Positions 21,437 to 33,153 of a stretch of DNA of 64,000 bases are shown piece after piece (positions within the stretch are counted from its first letter, which is position 1; every line of letters begins with the position of its first letter). The translations under genes were made by a program, and so were the position numbers. Source of the stretch: Trachythela sp. YZ-2020 (taxonomy: Eukaryota; Cnidaria; Anthozoa; Malacalcyonacea; Clavulariidae); NCBI GenBank assembly GCA_016169945.1, contig JADLSH010000331.1:868001-932000 (forward strand), in the 5' to 3' direction. The notes below the pieces were generated by a model that saw nothing but the letters and a program-made list of their open reading frames with translations, did no database searches and was not told the DNA's origin.

Positions 21437-23110
21437 GCACCAGGGAAAAAAGTAAAGCTATGAGAGATCTAAAATTCAACAATGACATTGGGCGCGTGGC
21501 CATGTTTCATGTGTGTTATGGGTGGACTTCCCACTGATCTCAAAATTATGGCGAACTATCATTGAAATATCGAACACTGAATTGTCAAGAAACGCATGGA
21601 AGATTGGAAAGAAAGGATTGCCCAAGCCGAAGGTAACAAAAAAGACTATAATGGGTTGTATATAGTATAGATAAAATGCAAAATGAGACCAAAGACGAAC
21701 AAACGACAAATCTTCAAAAGATAACACAAAAAGACTATATGAAACAGCTGAATTAAAGCAAGAAGATTTGAGAGTTTAAGAGGACATTTTCACGCAGCAC
21801 TTGAAAATGAGTGCGACCAAGAGCGACAGAATAGATTGGCTGACAATACAAGAAGACAAAGGGAGAAAGCGGAGTAATGCGGTGGTTCATGAAGCAGAGG
21901 AGGCAACTGTAACTGTTCATGAAGCAGGTGAGGCAACTATATCTGATCATGAAGAAAAGGGGGATAGCAGAAATGAATATTTACATGAGTGTGGTTGGCA
22001 AAAGGCTGATAACTCTTTGCATGAGCAAGAGTTTGTTCAAAATGGAATACAGTGTTTTCATTTAGATCAAGAACATTTAGAGCATCGACAGTGTACAGTT
22101 TGTAAAGGAGTTTGGCCGACACGACAGAACTTGACATCAGAAACATATATGTGTTATCGATTCAAAAGAGACAAGGAATCTCCAAATAATTTCAGTGCTG
22201 AGAACGACATGGACTTAGGAACTTCTCCTGGACAATAAAGAAGTTTGACACAGGTAGAGGAAATGGTAATTAAAAGGGTTTGCACTATAATGAGAGTGGA
22301 TAGAAAGGGGGAGGAGGAGGTATAAGGGCATGTGCTTAACTTACCTCAAGATATTCAAAGTTTTTTGAATAAGTTGCCTTCACGTGTGACTGACTTGCCT
22401 GTTATGATTGTGCGAAACATTGTACTAACGATACACATAGATATTTCACTGTGCGTCGACGCAGAGTTCTTGAGGCCATATTATGGTTAAAAACAAATAA
22501 TTCATTCTTTAAAGACATAGAAATTGATCGAGATGTTATCCAAAGTTTACCAGAAAATGGTATTCTTGATCGGTTAAGGTATTTTATTGACGCAGTCCAT
22601 GTTGAAAATGGGAGGCCTCCACAATGATTTCTAATGCAAGTGTTGAAGAACTAGTCCAAAGTTTACAAGAAAATAGTATTCCTGATGGGTTAATGTATGT
22701 TATTGATGAAGTTCATGTTGGAAATGAGAGGCCTCCACAATACCCTGTAATGAGTTCTAATGCTAGTGTTGAAGAAGTAGTTTTAGGAAATGGCAGTACC
22801 TCATTTATTCATGAGAGAAAAGAGGGTGCGGGTATTCAAGATGAGATAAACGAGGTTGATCCCCTAGACTGGCTGACTGCTGAATGTACTGTCGTTAATG
22901 AATGTAAAACAGATGGTTTGGCTGCTATGGAATTCCCGACATTTTTCCATAATATGGGAAACGTGACCCAAAAAATTGGGTGAGACAACATGGTATCTGA
23001 TTAACAAAGTAATTCCAACACTTAAAGAAGGTTGCTGAGAAGCTGAAAAAAGGTAAGTTTGAATGGAGGTTCGCTTCTTCTCACGGTTTCCTTGTTAGCA
23101 AATAAATATG
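21437..23110 (+). mobile_element. decayed autonomous Helitron
   Basis: 21,440-21,560 matches the 5' subterminal region of the small Helitron-like copies (compare 26,755-26,850: GGAAAAGGAAAGCTATG..., CATGTTTCATG...). It is followed by a broken Rep/helicase N-terminal gene, so this is probably a dead relative of the element that mobilised the short copies. Neither true end is identified. Confidence 0.6.
21801..23080 (+). pseudogene. Helitron Rep/helicase N-terminal region (DUF6570), broken
   Basis: The frame 21,801-22,238 encodes an acidic leader, then RQCTVCKGVWPTRQNLTSET and CYRFKRDKESPN, a zinc-finger-like Helitron N-terminus in which the second CxxC has become CYRF. The next frame reads VEEMVIKRV, GHVLNLPQDIQSFLNKLPSR and DLPVMIVR, matching DUF6570. 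22,624-22,983 then reads an AECTVVNE...FPTFF segment that precedes Rep in these proteins (usually AFPTLFP). About 23,058 onward reads FEWRFASS. Rep HUH, the helicase lobes and the rest are missing. A segment of about 118 bp is tandemly duplicated (about 22,535-22,652 and 22,653-22,770). Confidence 0.7.
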
Positions 23111-23377
23111 GAACAACGACATCAATTGTTGTAAGAAGCCAATATACCCTTTAAGTGGCAAATTGAATTTCATACAAAAAAAATATTTTTCTTGTAAAAT
23201 GAGCTGAAAAGGTGTGTATGAGAATAAATTTAGAAAAAAATTCTCCTCACACGTAAAAACCTGCTCGGCATAATTTGTTGCAGATATGCTACATTGCCAC
23301 TTTGTGGACATAGAGTAGTAATAATGTTAGACATTCACTTATATATATATATATGTTATTTACCGGTTGCGAGGTAC

Positions 23378-23470
23378 GGATGAGAAAAACTGTGCCCGAG
23401 GTCTTGAAAACGGCCCGAGCCCGAAGGGCGAGGGACATTTTCAAGACCAAGGGCACAGTTTTTCTCATCC
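23378..23470. repeat. 93-bp near-perfect hairpin
   Basis: GGATGAGAAAAACTGTGCCC and its reverse complement end the segment; an inner stem of TCTTGAAAA/TTTTCAAGA follows, with a GC-rich loop. It is preceded by an (AT)n run at 23,340. It may be a small foldback element; no target duplication is clear. Confidence 0.65.
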
Positions 23471-23479
23471 TTTCCGACG

Positions 23480-25464
23480 CTGCCGGCAAATAGCGTGTTT
23501 ATTTTTTATCATATGTAAAATTTAAGAATTTATTAAAATTGAAAATTCCAGTGTAGCGAAATAATTTGAGATCAGTGCAATTGTGAAATCAAAGCGAGGC
23601 TGACAAAACTTGAACGTTGAAAGAAAACACGCAGACGAAAACTCAAGAAAAGTGGCAAGAAACTCACATAGTTTCTGTAAAAATGTACACGATATTTTTA
23701 AATATGGCAGCAGAAAAGCATAGGAATGAAAGATTTTGGTCTGGATTTCTGGTATTCAGTGTTGCTTCGACAAGGATATCTTCGTGTTTACTTGCTTTGG
23801 CCATAACATCTCATAAAGTGAATCATGCAGTGAATGCATGTGTTTTGACTTCGACCAACGCTTTCTACTAAAACTGAACAATGGACAAGGTACGTATGCC
23901 GTAATTTTTTCTGGTCGTTTCACGATAAAAAACATATAGTCTTAACTTTGTTTGCCAAGGGCCAAGGCTTTAATTTTTTTGTTTACAATAAGTCAATATG
24001 TATACGAAAAGTACTTTAACAAATGGGCAGAAAAATCATGTTTTCACTAAAGTTGGTCCATATTTTAAAGTTTTATATATGGAGAAAAGTTTTTTCTTCT
24101 ATGATATCTGTTTAAACTGTATTTTTTTCACTTTAATGTGGCCAAATACATTTAAAACAAATGTGTTAGGTTTAATACATGAGCATTTAAAACAAATGTA
24201 TTAGTTTTGTCGGCGCATCGTGCTTAGCATGAAGCCTTTAGATTTCATGCAAATCATTTTTGTACTCTAGCTATCGTTAGGCTAGCTTTTTGAACTTTTT
24301 GGGTAGATATTTTGATCTAAAAATTGTTTCACTCCTGTGTTTTGTCGCGTAATCCAGAGCGGGCCGGATGAGTTTCAGAGCGGGCCGGATACAAAAATCC
24401 GGACCGCTCTGAAACGCTCGCTAGCCAATCAGGTTGCTTTATTTTCATAGATAAAAAATAAATTTTGTTATGGTAACCAGGGCAGCTGAGAAAATTCGGA
24501 GACCAGGGGAAGAATTTTCTCTGGGGCCCCTATGGCGTCATTATTTTCAAGCAGAGTCTTCTTTACCTCTTTTGTTATGCCCTTTCATTCATTCTTTCAT
24601 TATGATATATGAGTTTGTGCTATTTGCTGCAATTTTTTTTAAATTCAATTATTTTGGGGGCCCCAATTTAAATAATGCTCTCGATCAGTAAGTGGACCCT
24701 TACACCGACCCCTACATTTTGAGGGAACCTGCTTTAAATTTTTTCCTCTCTCTCAAGTTGGGAGCCCCTATTAGGTCGGAGGTCCGGGGCAGGTTGCCCC
24801 CCCTGCCCCCCCCCCCCTCTCGGCGGCCCAGATGGTAACAAAGGTACTCTGTTTCTACAATAGAAGAAAGTAGATATTTTTAGAAGCACCTGAATGCTGT
24901 GCACTCGTATATCACGTGTTTTGCCCATTTTCTATTTGGATTTTGATTTTACTTAAAAATCAGCATATATTTTTCAATAGCTAAGTTAATGCCCACCTAC
25001 ACTATAGTATTAAGTACGGCATTACATATTAACTACTTGTGGCCGGCAATAAGTGTAATAACTTAAAACATTCTGATTAATGCATTACTCTACGTTTCAT
25101 ACTGTACATTCAATTAGGAAGAGCGAATATTAGTAACTGCAGCAAATAAAATGACAAAAAATGCTGGAAAATGGCATGACAGTGATGGAGTCATTAAATA
25201 ATGACATTTTCATTCGCGACAGAGGTCTGCCAACGACAGTGTTTTATTATTTATAATCAATCATAAAGAATGAGTATAAATTCCAGAGAAGCAGTTACAC
25301 GAATGTATATATAGGCTTTGGTGAATAAACGTGCTATAAGATATTCGATAAAATACAGAGTGATGGACAAATATGCCATATTGCGACTTAATTAATAAAT
25401 AAAAAACTTTCTCGAGCTCATTCTTGTTGAATTTTTATCTACAATACCATGTCCTACTTGTTAA
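23480..25464. other. intergenic with one hairpin, no gene
   Basis: No supported CDS. A 44-bp hairpin lies at 24,372-24,415 (GTTTCAGAGCGGGCCGGAT paired with ATCCGGACCGCTCTGAAAC). A C/G homopolymer-rich patch lies at 24,780-24,820. Confidence 0.45.
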
Positions 25465-26680
25465 TCGCCGAGCCAACAGCGCTTAAGGTGGCTCGCTACA
25501 GTTTTGTATTATTTCGCATAAAATGAAAAATTAAGGATATAGAAAATAAATTTTGGGCAATTATTAACTGTAGGAGGAAAAATGTATCTGAAATACATAA
25601 AACCATACTTGAAGGGTTCTAAAAATTTAAAAGTATCATAACTAATTATGACTTTAAAATTGTGGTGACCCCATTTTTATTTGATAAAACGTTTCACTTA
25701 CCAAAAGGAAGTGTTTAAAAATTCTGTAATGAGGAAAATTTTTAATTTAATAAAATGTGTTTTTGCAATTAAAAATTTTCCTCATTTTATCAAATAAAAA
25801 TTACTTTAAAGTCATAATATCGGCCATTTTTTAGAACCCTTCAAGTATGGTTTTATGTATTTTTTCATTTTATACGAAATAATACAAAACTGTATCGAGC
25901 CACCTTAAGCGTCGTTCCGGGCGTTAGCCCGAGGCGAGGGTACTAATTCTGCTTGGCTATTTACACCCGTGAAAAAGAGAGCTAGCCATTTTCAAAATTA
26001 ATCAATGATTATGGACGCGTGGCTATGGTTTATCGTTCATGGGCGATGGGCGATTGGTGGTCATCTCACTGATCTGAAAGGTATGGCGGATTGTCAGGAG
26101 TGGAATGGGCGAGATTATAGAAAAACATGAACGTCTGATTTAAAAATCGCTTTTGAAGATTTTCTGAACAGCTGTGCAACGAATTTTATCACTTTTCTTT
26201 ATAAAAAAAAGATAAGAAGAGATGTATTATACATAGTCGTTCATGTTATTCCAGTTAAATATCCTATATTTGATGTTATTAACAAGCTCTAAATTAAAAG
26301 AAGAGCGAAATCATTTTACGAAATAATTGTATAATTCTTTTCAAAAAAGAACTTATCCGTAAAAGGCAGTTTGGTTTTATAAATATTTATGAACTTTTCC
26401 AAACGTTAATTTGAACCGAAGATTGAGTTTTACATTAATTTGAAGCTTATAGAATGCATAAAACATGCCTACATCCTATATTTCGAAATTTGTACTCTTT
26501 TTTGTACTGCATAAAAATAAATCTAGACTAGAAGTACATACATGCAGAATCCCATCACCCAATTCGAAATCGAGTCAAACTGAATCAATTATACTCCCCG
26601 AAAGTTATTGTAAAATGATGTACTGAATCGATCACCGTAACCATGGTAACATGCAACACTGTATTTCAGATTAAATATAA
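25465..26680 (+). mobile_element. Helitron-like copy, 3' end not seen
   Basis: Starts TCGCCGAG after an A (25,464) and, after the MITE at 25,487-25,904, continues GGGCGTTAGCCCGAGGCGAG and TATTTACACCCG, as in 31,295 and 26,681. The interior contains GTAAAAGGCAGTTTGGTTTT, shared with the copies at 28,378 and 31,795. Before a family 3' end appears it abuts another copy at 26,681. Confidence 0.65.
25487..25904. mobile_element. 418-bp foldback MITE with TTAA target duplication
   Basis: Ends GGTGGCTCGCTACAG and CTGTATCGAGCCACC, with arms that pair for most of about 190 bp apart from an insertion of about 80 bp in the left arm. TTAA flanks both sides (25,483-25,486 and 25,905-25,908), which fits piggyBac- or Kolobok-type transposition. 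It lies within the first 25 bases of a Helitron-like copy. Confidence 0.75.
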
Positions 26681-26998
26681 TCCCGAGAACCGTCGTTCCG
26701 GGGTATAGCCCGGGCCGAGTGTAATAATTCCGTTCGGCTATTTATTACACCCGGGGAAAAGGAAAGCTATGGGAAATTTAAAGTTCATCAAGTTTTCCAA
26801 CTTTGCGCGCGTATGGCTATGTTTCATGGGTGGTCATCTGACTGATCTTTGTTAGGAGTGGAATGAGCGAATTATTTAAAAAACATGAGTATCAGTAAGT
26901 CTGAATTATCCCCGAGCCGGCGCGAAGCGCCGTGCGAGGGTACTAATTCCGCTCGGATATTTACACCCGGGTATGTGACAACATCGCGGAATGCAAAG

Positions 26999-27374
26999 CA
27001 GTGAGCTCCATATATATATCTGGAGTAAGAACTTCTAATGTTCGGCCAATAGGCCAAGTGAAGCCAAAGATGGCGGCAATTGACGTCCAAACTCATGAAG
27101 GTCATAAACAGTTTTCATACCATTTTTCTAGCTAATTCCAGTTTATACTAACAGATCGCATCGCTAATCAAGTTATTAGTTCATAAAATCATGATGTTAT
27201 TGTTTACATCGGAGTAAAAACACGAAATTTCGGCACACTCCTGGCCGGCTTGTGCAAACCGCGCGGTCGAAAACAATAGAAAGGGATTGGCACTGGACGT
27301 CAATTTCCGCCATCTTTGGCTTCACTTTTTGGACATAAGTTCTCACTCCAGATATATATATATAGAGCTCACTG
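26999..27374. mobile_element. 376-bp hAT-type MITE with 8-bp target duplication
   Basis: Inverted ends CAGTGAGCTC...TCTGGAGT and ACTCCAGATA...GAGCTCACTG, flanked by ATGCAAAG on both sides (26,991-26,998 and 27,375-27,382). The uninterrupted relative at 55,190 has a single ATGCAAAG followed by T(T/C)GTCCGCC. The CAGTG terminus and 8-bp duplication indicate the hAT superfamily. Confidence 0.88.
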
Positions 27375-28090
27375 ATGCAAAGTTGTCCGCCATTATGCAA
27401 TGGACGGTTTTCTACGTTATGCGCATGCGCGAGTTCTGGCCGAGAGAAAACTGTTTTGTACTCGGGAGTCGGGGCATAAACAGACAAACAAAGTCTCTAA
27501 AACGAGATAAATGAAAATTATTTAGAGGAAAAGGAGAAAAAAACAGGCAAAAGATTTTCGAGTTTTAAAGAGTTTTAAACGCGTAAGTGTCTATTTTGTA
27601 TACTTGCTTTTGCCGTATTGGCATGCAGTATATTATAGTTTGTGGATTTGAAAACGCGTAGGTCATCCTGTGTGGTCAATACAACATTGATTAATCTTAA
27701 AAGGTATTTTAGTATTAATTCAAATACGTTATAGAATAAGAAACAACGTATTAAATCTCAAAAACAAGTGCGAAAAGAAGTATAAAAATACTGTTTTGTG
27801 AAAATTTCGAAATGTTTTGTGAGACTTCTAAGGTTGAATTTTACAGTAAATCAAAGCTAAAAGAGTACGTAATAACATACCTACTTTATATAGTTGGGCA
27901 ATTGATAATTTTATAGTTAACATTAACAAATCTTATCAATATTTTGTACAAAATTATAGAAATATGCAGTGTTGCGTCACTGGTGTTGCGTGTTACCATG
28001 GTTACATTGATGGACTCAGTACTTCATGTTACAATAACTTTTGGGGGAGTAAATTGTGTGGTTCGAATGGGCGAGGGGATTCTGCATGCA

Positions 28091-28279
28091 CCAGTATGGA
28101 ATAAAAGGAGTGTGCGCCGGACATGTTCGGTGCACAACGGTGTTTGTTGGCGCACAAATCGGCGCACAAACGCCTGTTTTGTTCTATTTTGTTACCTATA
28201 GTTGTATCTTTTTGGCGCACAATTCTCAAAGATGAACATGTTGTCCGGAGCAGATAAATTGTACATTCCATATGGGTCA
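28091..28279. mobile_element. 189-bp insertion flanked by GCATGCA
   Basis: GCATGCA occurs at 28,084-28,090 and 28,280-28,286. The related element at 55,970 has one copy, so the intervening DNA is an insertion. Ends CCAGTATGGAAT and ATTCCATATGGG are roughly inverted. Inside, GGCGCACAA words recur. A 7- or 8-bp duplication suits hAT, but the palindromic target makes the exact limits uncertain. Confidence 0.65.
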
Positions 28280-29013
28280 GCATGCATGTATTTCTAGTAA
28301 CTTATAAATCGCTTTTTGTTATTTCACGAGAGAATTTGTATATTTTCATCTGATTTCATTTCAAAACTAATAATATCGGTAAAAGGCAGTTTAGTTTTAC
28401 GCGTTTTAGTGAACGGAAGGTTGCATTTAAACATTAATTTGAAGCTTATAGAATGTATAAGAACATACCTACCGCATATATCTCATGTTTCTATGGCTAA
28501 AACAAGTAATATTTTAATTATTTTTGCTGCTTTTGTAACCTGTTTAACTGTTTTGTACTCGAGAAAATAAATTTATATTATTAATCATGTTTCCATGGCT
28601 ACTGTGCTTCCTCTTCTTGAAACGAAATTTCATTTTTTTATTCTTTCAAAAATTCTTAACCCAAAATAGATTTCCCAAAATATTATTGTTTCCTTCCACT
28701 CTTCTTTCCAAACTATTAGAGTAATGATCAAAATTTTAATGGCACATTTAAAATGAAGGGAAACACAGTGATTGCGTCAAGTAAAACATTTCATATGGCG
28801 ATAGCCTTTGAGTACGTGAAGAGGGGTGTGAGCCAGATATCCAATTCAGTTTTACAAGCCAAAAATTTGCTTTGAACCCAGATATCTGACTCGTCTACCA
28901 CCGTTGCATAGCAGATTTTGTGATGAACAAGCTTAGTAATGGTAATGTTTTGGAATGTATTTTCTGTCAATGTTCAGCTGGGGCGAGGGGTTACTGCCAG
29001 CATGTACTTCTAG

Positions 29014-31036
29014 TAAAATTATGAAACTCAAACCAAAGTGTGTCACACTTTTGCTGCGCATGCGCGACCTTGCATGGCAAGTGTCATGGAAAATTCTAAT
29101 CAGTAGTTGAATAGGAAAATTCGATTGGCGATTTAAAAAACCAATCAAAACAATGTCTTATTTTACTTAGAATTTTACGAAAGAGGGTTATACTGGAAGT
29201 TTTGGGCAAGGAATGGGTTTATGAATCCCCTTGATAGTGGCGAAAATTTAAAGAAAACATCCCCAAAGGAGTGCGAGAAAGAGTTTAAAAAGCTTCGTTT
29301 TACTTGCCACGGCAGTGATATTTCTTACAAATAGAAGAATATACAAGACCAATGGTGTAGAATAAAGCCGAAAAAAATGACGGCAATTGAAATCGATATT
29401 TGTCGACAAGTGTTTTGTCAAAACGAAACCACCCATGCTTTTTGCTACAAAAAAAAATCTTGACGAGACGCACGTTTGAATATTTTCTTTGAACAGGCAC
29501 AGCTCACAAGTAAAACAGCTTACCTGGGAAAATGTACTATATAGCCTTGAAGGAACATTATAATGACAAGTTTTGAAATGTCAATTCAGAAAATATGGTC
29601 GACTGAGGTCAAAAGTATAAACTCAGCACACTTTCATGCAACAATAAACAATAGCTGTACAGAAGCTCGACTGTACATCTTATTAGAACACTGCTGTACA
29701 TAATCTTCTGAGCTTTCGTGCAATATTAGTTGAGATACAAACGCTTGAACTTGCGCTTTGGAATAATAGTTAATTTTATCTATTATACTTTAAAATAATT
29801 CGAATCGAGTTAACCATGCATTGTTATATCACATTGTCCTTTGATGAATGCGAGAATATGCGCTTTTGTATAATTATTTATAAAATATCTCGGTATCTGT
29901 CTTTCCTTGAAATGATATGCCCTCAAAGCAGTAGAAGAGGATCCTGTGTTTTTACGTATCTGTTTTCTTCAGTTCGGTTTTTCTATGCCATGCATATCAC
30001 CTCAAGTTTTATTTGCATTCAACACATACTATTTAACGTGGAGATGGTGAAAATTCCAGTATAATAACATAAAATGTAGAATTATTTTACCAACGTTTTG
30101 AATGAGAAGTGGGAGAAACTATCAAGACTTTAATGCGTGCTTCTATTTCTAGTATACAACAATATAAATACAACTTACAGTAAAATATATTTCATAAGCT
30201 CTCAATTCACATTCATGCTTGATTAAGATTCACATGCGTGAACAGAACGCGTGTTCAAATCTGCTTTAAAGCACAGCAATTCCCAGAGAGTGGGAGGGTG
30301 GTTATATTTAACTTCCGCCCTCGGCGCTTATAAAAGACCGCATGAGCGAAATTGGAGGTTTTATCACATTACATACGGTTATATACTTCAAGTAAACTTA
30401 TTGTATTACATGCCCGTTTAAATATTTGTTATGCATGTCCTTTACTGTTTAAAAAGTATTCGTATAAAAGTATTGCGTAGCAAATGCTGCGAATAGAAAC
30501 TGGATTATATAGTGTAGTGATCATATTTCTAGTGGCATCTTTATGATTTTAAGAAAAGTATTGTCTTTCTCATTTATTTCAATACTAGAAAAATAGAAAA
30601 TGATAATCAATATTTAATATCAATATAGTTGCTTTCAAAACAAAAAAATATACCATGAAATTTCCCACTATACGAAATGAGGTTAACGAAAAGATGATTT
30701 TCGGGTAATGTAAAACGCTTATTACTGAGAATAATTTCTAACAAAACCAGATGGAGCAGCCGTAATAATCGTTCAACTACAAGACCTTATCAGAAAATTT
30801 CAGTTCTTTTATCGCAGTTGGTCTTGTATTTTATACCTTGCGATTTATTTCAATACATAAAAATAGAACTTGCTCTTCCTTCACTATACAGGCCTTCGAT
30901 TTGGTAGTCCAGTCAAAGTATCACTCGTGAGAAATAATTGACAAAAATGAATCAAAGTAATATTCTTAGCTATTTACCACGGCCGTGTAACAATTTTTAT
31001 ATAAAACCTTTCTCATATATACATACCGCAATTTCT
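29014..31036. other. intergenic, possible promoter only
   Basis: About 2 kb without a supported gene. A run of short frames at 29,248-29,500 has no recognisable content. A TATAAAAG box lies at 30,329-30,336. Confidence 0.4.
30329..30336 (+). promoter_or_regulatory. TATA box, no assigned gene
   Basis: TATAAAAG in a relatively GC-rich pocket (CCCTCGGCGCT...GACCGCATGAGCG). No start codon or exon was found downstream that could be assigned, so this may be chance. Confidence 0.25.
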
Positions 31037-31171
31037 TCAAACTGTCTTCGAATAAGGTCTCCCAACATCATGTGAGAAGAGGCTGTGATCCAACTCAAAG
31101 CTGTTTCTACGATTTTCCAAATGATACCTTGCATTATTGGCCAATTTACCTCTGCGTTTATTAACAATAAT
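31037..31171 (-). CDS. terminal exon of a SEA-domain transmembrane protein gene
   Basis: A minus-strand exon after the acceptor CTTATTGCAG at 31,172-31,181. It is open in phase 0 for 44 codons: IIVNKRRGKLANNARY..., ending VGRPYSKTV and TGA at 31,037. Joined in phase 0 to the upstream exon at 33,353, it places a positively charged NKRRGK right after the membrane helix, as expected for the cytosolic side of a type I protein. An alternative frame of this segment is also open, so the reading relies on the exon-exon phase match. No further motif is known to me. Confidence 0.55.
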   Translation of the reverse strand: MIVNKRRGKLANNARYHLENRRNSFELDHSLFSHDVGRPYSKTV

Positions 31172-31294
31172 CTGCAATAAGATAAGCATTACAAGGTTTA
31201 GTTTGTTGTAATCGTATCTTAAAGGGGCAATTCATACCAACTTTAGTGTTTAATATCTGAATTCATGTAGCTTATAGTTATTAGCTGAGAATAA

Positions 31295-32245
31295 TACGCG
31301 AGCTAACGGCGCGTAAGTGCCGTCCTAGGCGTTAGCCCGAGGCGAGAATACTAATTGTACTTGGTTATTTACACCCGCGAAAAGAGAACTAGCCGTTTTC
31401 AAACGGTTCATCAATGATCGTAGACGCATGGCTATGGTACATCGTTCATGGTCGATGGGTGGAAATCTCACTGGTCTCAAAAATAATGGCTGATTGTCAG
31501 AAGTGGAATTATGAGTGAAATAATAGAAAAACATGAAATTTTGGGGACTTAAACATCTGTGGAAGGTATTTTATCGTTTTTACTTTCTAAAAAAAGGATC
31601 AGAAGAGATGTATGATCGAAAAGGGTAAAATATACGGCAAATTTGTCATGCAGATTGTTGATGTAATTCCAGCAAAAGTATCCTATATTTTATGTTATCA
31701 ACAAGCTCTAAATTAAAAGAAGAGCGAAATCATTTTGACGAAATAATTGTATATTCTCAACTGATAATTTATTTTCAAATAGGATTTTATCGGTAAAAGG
31801 CAGTTTAGTTTTAATGTTTTATGAACTTTTCGAAACGTTCACGTGAACTGAAGCTTGAATTTTACATTAGCGTGAAGCTTATGGAATGCGCAATAACATA
31901 CCTGCATCATATATTTTGCAATTCTATGTCTAAAACAACTAATTTTTGAATTTTTTTGCCGTTTTGTACCCTGTTTTGAACTGCATAAAAATAGATCTAG
32001 CTATATTATTGATCGTGTTGCCATGATTACAGTGCTTCCACTCCTTGATACAGTATAAACCAAAATACATTTCCGAAAATATTATTGTTTTCCTCAAATT
32101 TTCCTCGCTGCAAACTAGTACAGCAATGATTAAAGCAAATCATGCTTTGAATATTAGCAGATTTTGCGAAGATAAAGCTTAGTAATGTTTGAGAATTGTC
32201 GTTGTTTAGCTGTGGCGAGGGGTTGCTGCATGCAAGTATTTCTAG
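31295..32245 (+). mobile_element. Helitron-like copy in the SEA-gene intron
   Basis: Starts TACGCGAGCTAACGGCGCG (expected TC changed to TA) after A and ends GTATTTCTAG at 32,245 before T. The interior shares GTAAAAGGCAGTTTAGTTTT and ATTTACACCCGCGAAAAG with the other copies. About 950 bp, non-coding. Confidence 0.7.
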
Positions 32246-32428
32246 TATAATGTTAAACCGAGCTGATTGGAAGATCAGGTACTTTATCAGGAATTATATT
32301 GCTAGATTCGGTCCCTTTCCCTCAACGTATGTTGACGAGGCTTCTGTAATAAGCCCACTAAAGAAGTGTTGATTCATGTGGTTTTGCTGCCAATAAGTAC
32401 AGTGCAATGCAGTATACATGTAGTAATA

Positions 32429-33153
32429 TATGAGTAGTATAGGGAAGAGGGATTCTGGCGCGGGTGGAGCGGGTGTATAGGGATCGTATTTAAAAATTAT
32501 GTTTATCGACGGATCCTAGCAGCCAGCGAGTAAGAATAATCACATGCATGTGAGTTATTTTTTAAGATACAACGTCTAGAGACTTTCTAAAGTCTTTAAC
32601 TAAACCTCAAACAACATTTCCAACCCGTGAAGAAAACTCCCCGTTTGCAGTTGGTTAAAACTCGGCCCATCCTTTTTTGCTGGATGTAGTCCTTGTCAAA
32701 AAATTTTCAAAAGTGAAAGGTGCTTACCTCGTCAAATTAAACTGAAAAATTCCAGAGATTTCATAATAATAATCCTGAATAGCATATCCTGACAACCAGT
32801 GAGTAAGAATAATCACATGTATGTGACTTAAATATCAAGAAATGTTATGTCTCAAAGTTTCCCAGAGGAATTTTTTTTAGTCTTAACCAACTGCAAACGG
32901 GGAGTTTTCTTCACGGGTTGGAAAGGTTGTTTGAGGTTTAGTTAAAAACTTTAGAAAGTCTCTAGACGTTGTATCTTAAAAAATAACTCACATGCATGTG
33001 ATTATTCTTACCCATTGGCTGCTAGGATCCGTCGATAAACATAATTATTAGTATGAAATACGATCCCTATGACGTCTTGGGTGGAGCTTAATGCTACACC
33101 CGCTCCACTCGCTCCAACCGCGCCAGAACCCCTCTTCGTTATACTACTTATAT
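32429..33153. mobile_element. 725-bp foldback element with long inverted ends
   Basis: Arms of about 230 bp (32,429-32,660 and 32,878-33,153) pair well. They share AGAGGG(A/G)TTCTGGCGCG, GGAGCGGGTGTA, GATCCGTCGATAAACATAAT (complement on one side) and CTCCCCGTTTGCAGTTGGTT. The middle repeats part of an arm directly (GAGTAAGAATAATCACATG at 32,801). No target duplication is identified. It lies in the intron between the two SEA-gene exons. Confidence 0.7.

Larger units (their letters stand above)
26909..28297 (+). mobile_element. complete Helitron-like element nested in another
   Basis: Starts TCCCCGAGCCGGCGCG after A (26,908) and ends TTTCTAG (28,297) before T, the A^T target typical of Helitrons, without duplication. 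It is colinear with 55,107-55,989 over its length apart from two insertions (26,999-27,374 and 28,091-28,279). A TGCATGCA palindrome lies just upstream of the CTAG end in the uninterrupted relative. No coding capacity. Confidence 0.75.
26681..29013 (+). mobile_element. Helitron-like copy interrupted by a second copy
   Basis: Begins TCCCGAGAAC after A at 26,680 and ends CTAG at 29,010-29,013 followed by T, after GGGCGAGGGGTTACTGCCAG. The stretch 26,909-28,297 is a complete second copy. Removing it joins GTCTGAATTA to TAACTTATAAATCGC, which resembles the uninterrupted sequence at about 26,130 in the neighbouring copy. Confidence 0.7.

Noticed and set aside
23877..23905. ATGGACAAG followed by GTACGT as a first coding exon
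   Set aside because: Only three codons before the donor-like site, and no downstream exon could be matched.
24734..24928. 64-codon minus-strand frame rich in Gly and Pro
   Set aside because: Depends on a homopolymer C run; no family resemblance.
27944..28201. 85-codon frame ending in a Cys/Arg-rich tail
   Set aside because: It crosses the junction between a Helitron-like element and the 189-bp insertion, so it cannot be an ancestral gene.
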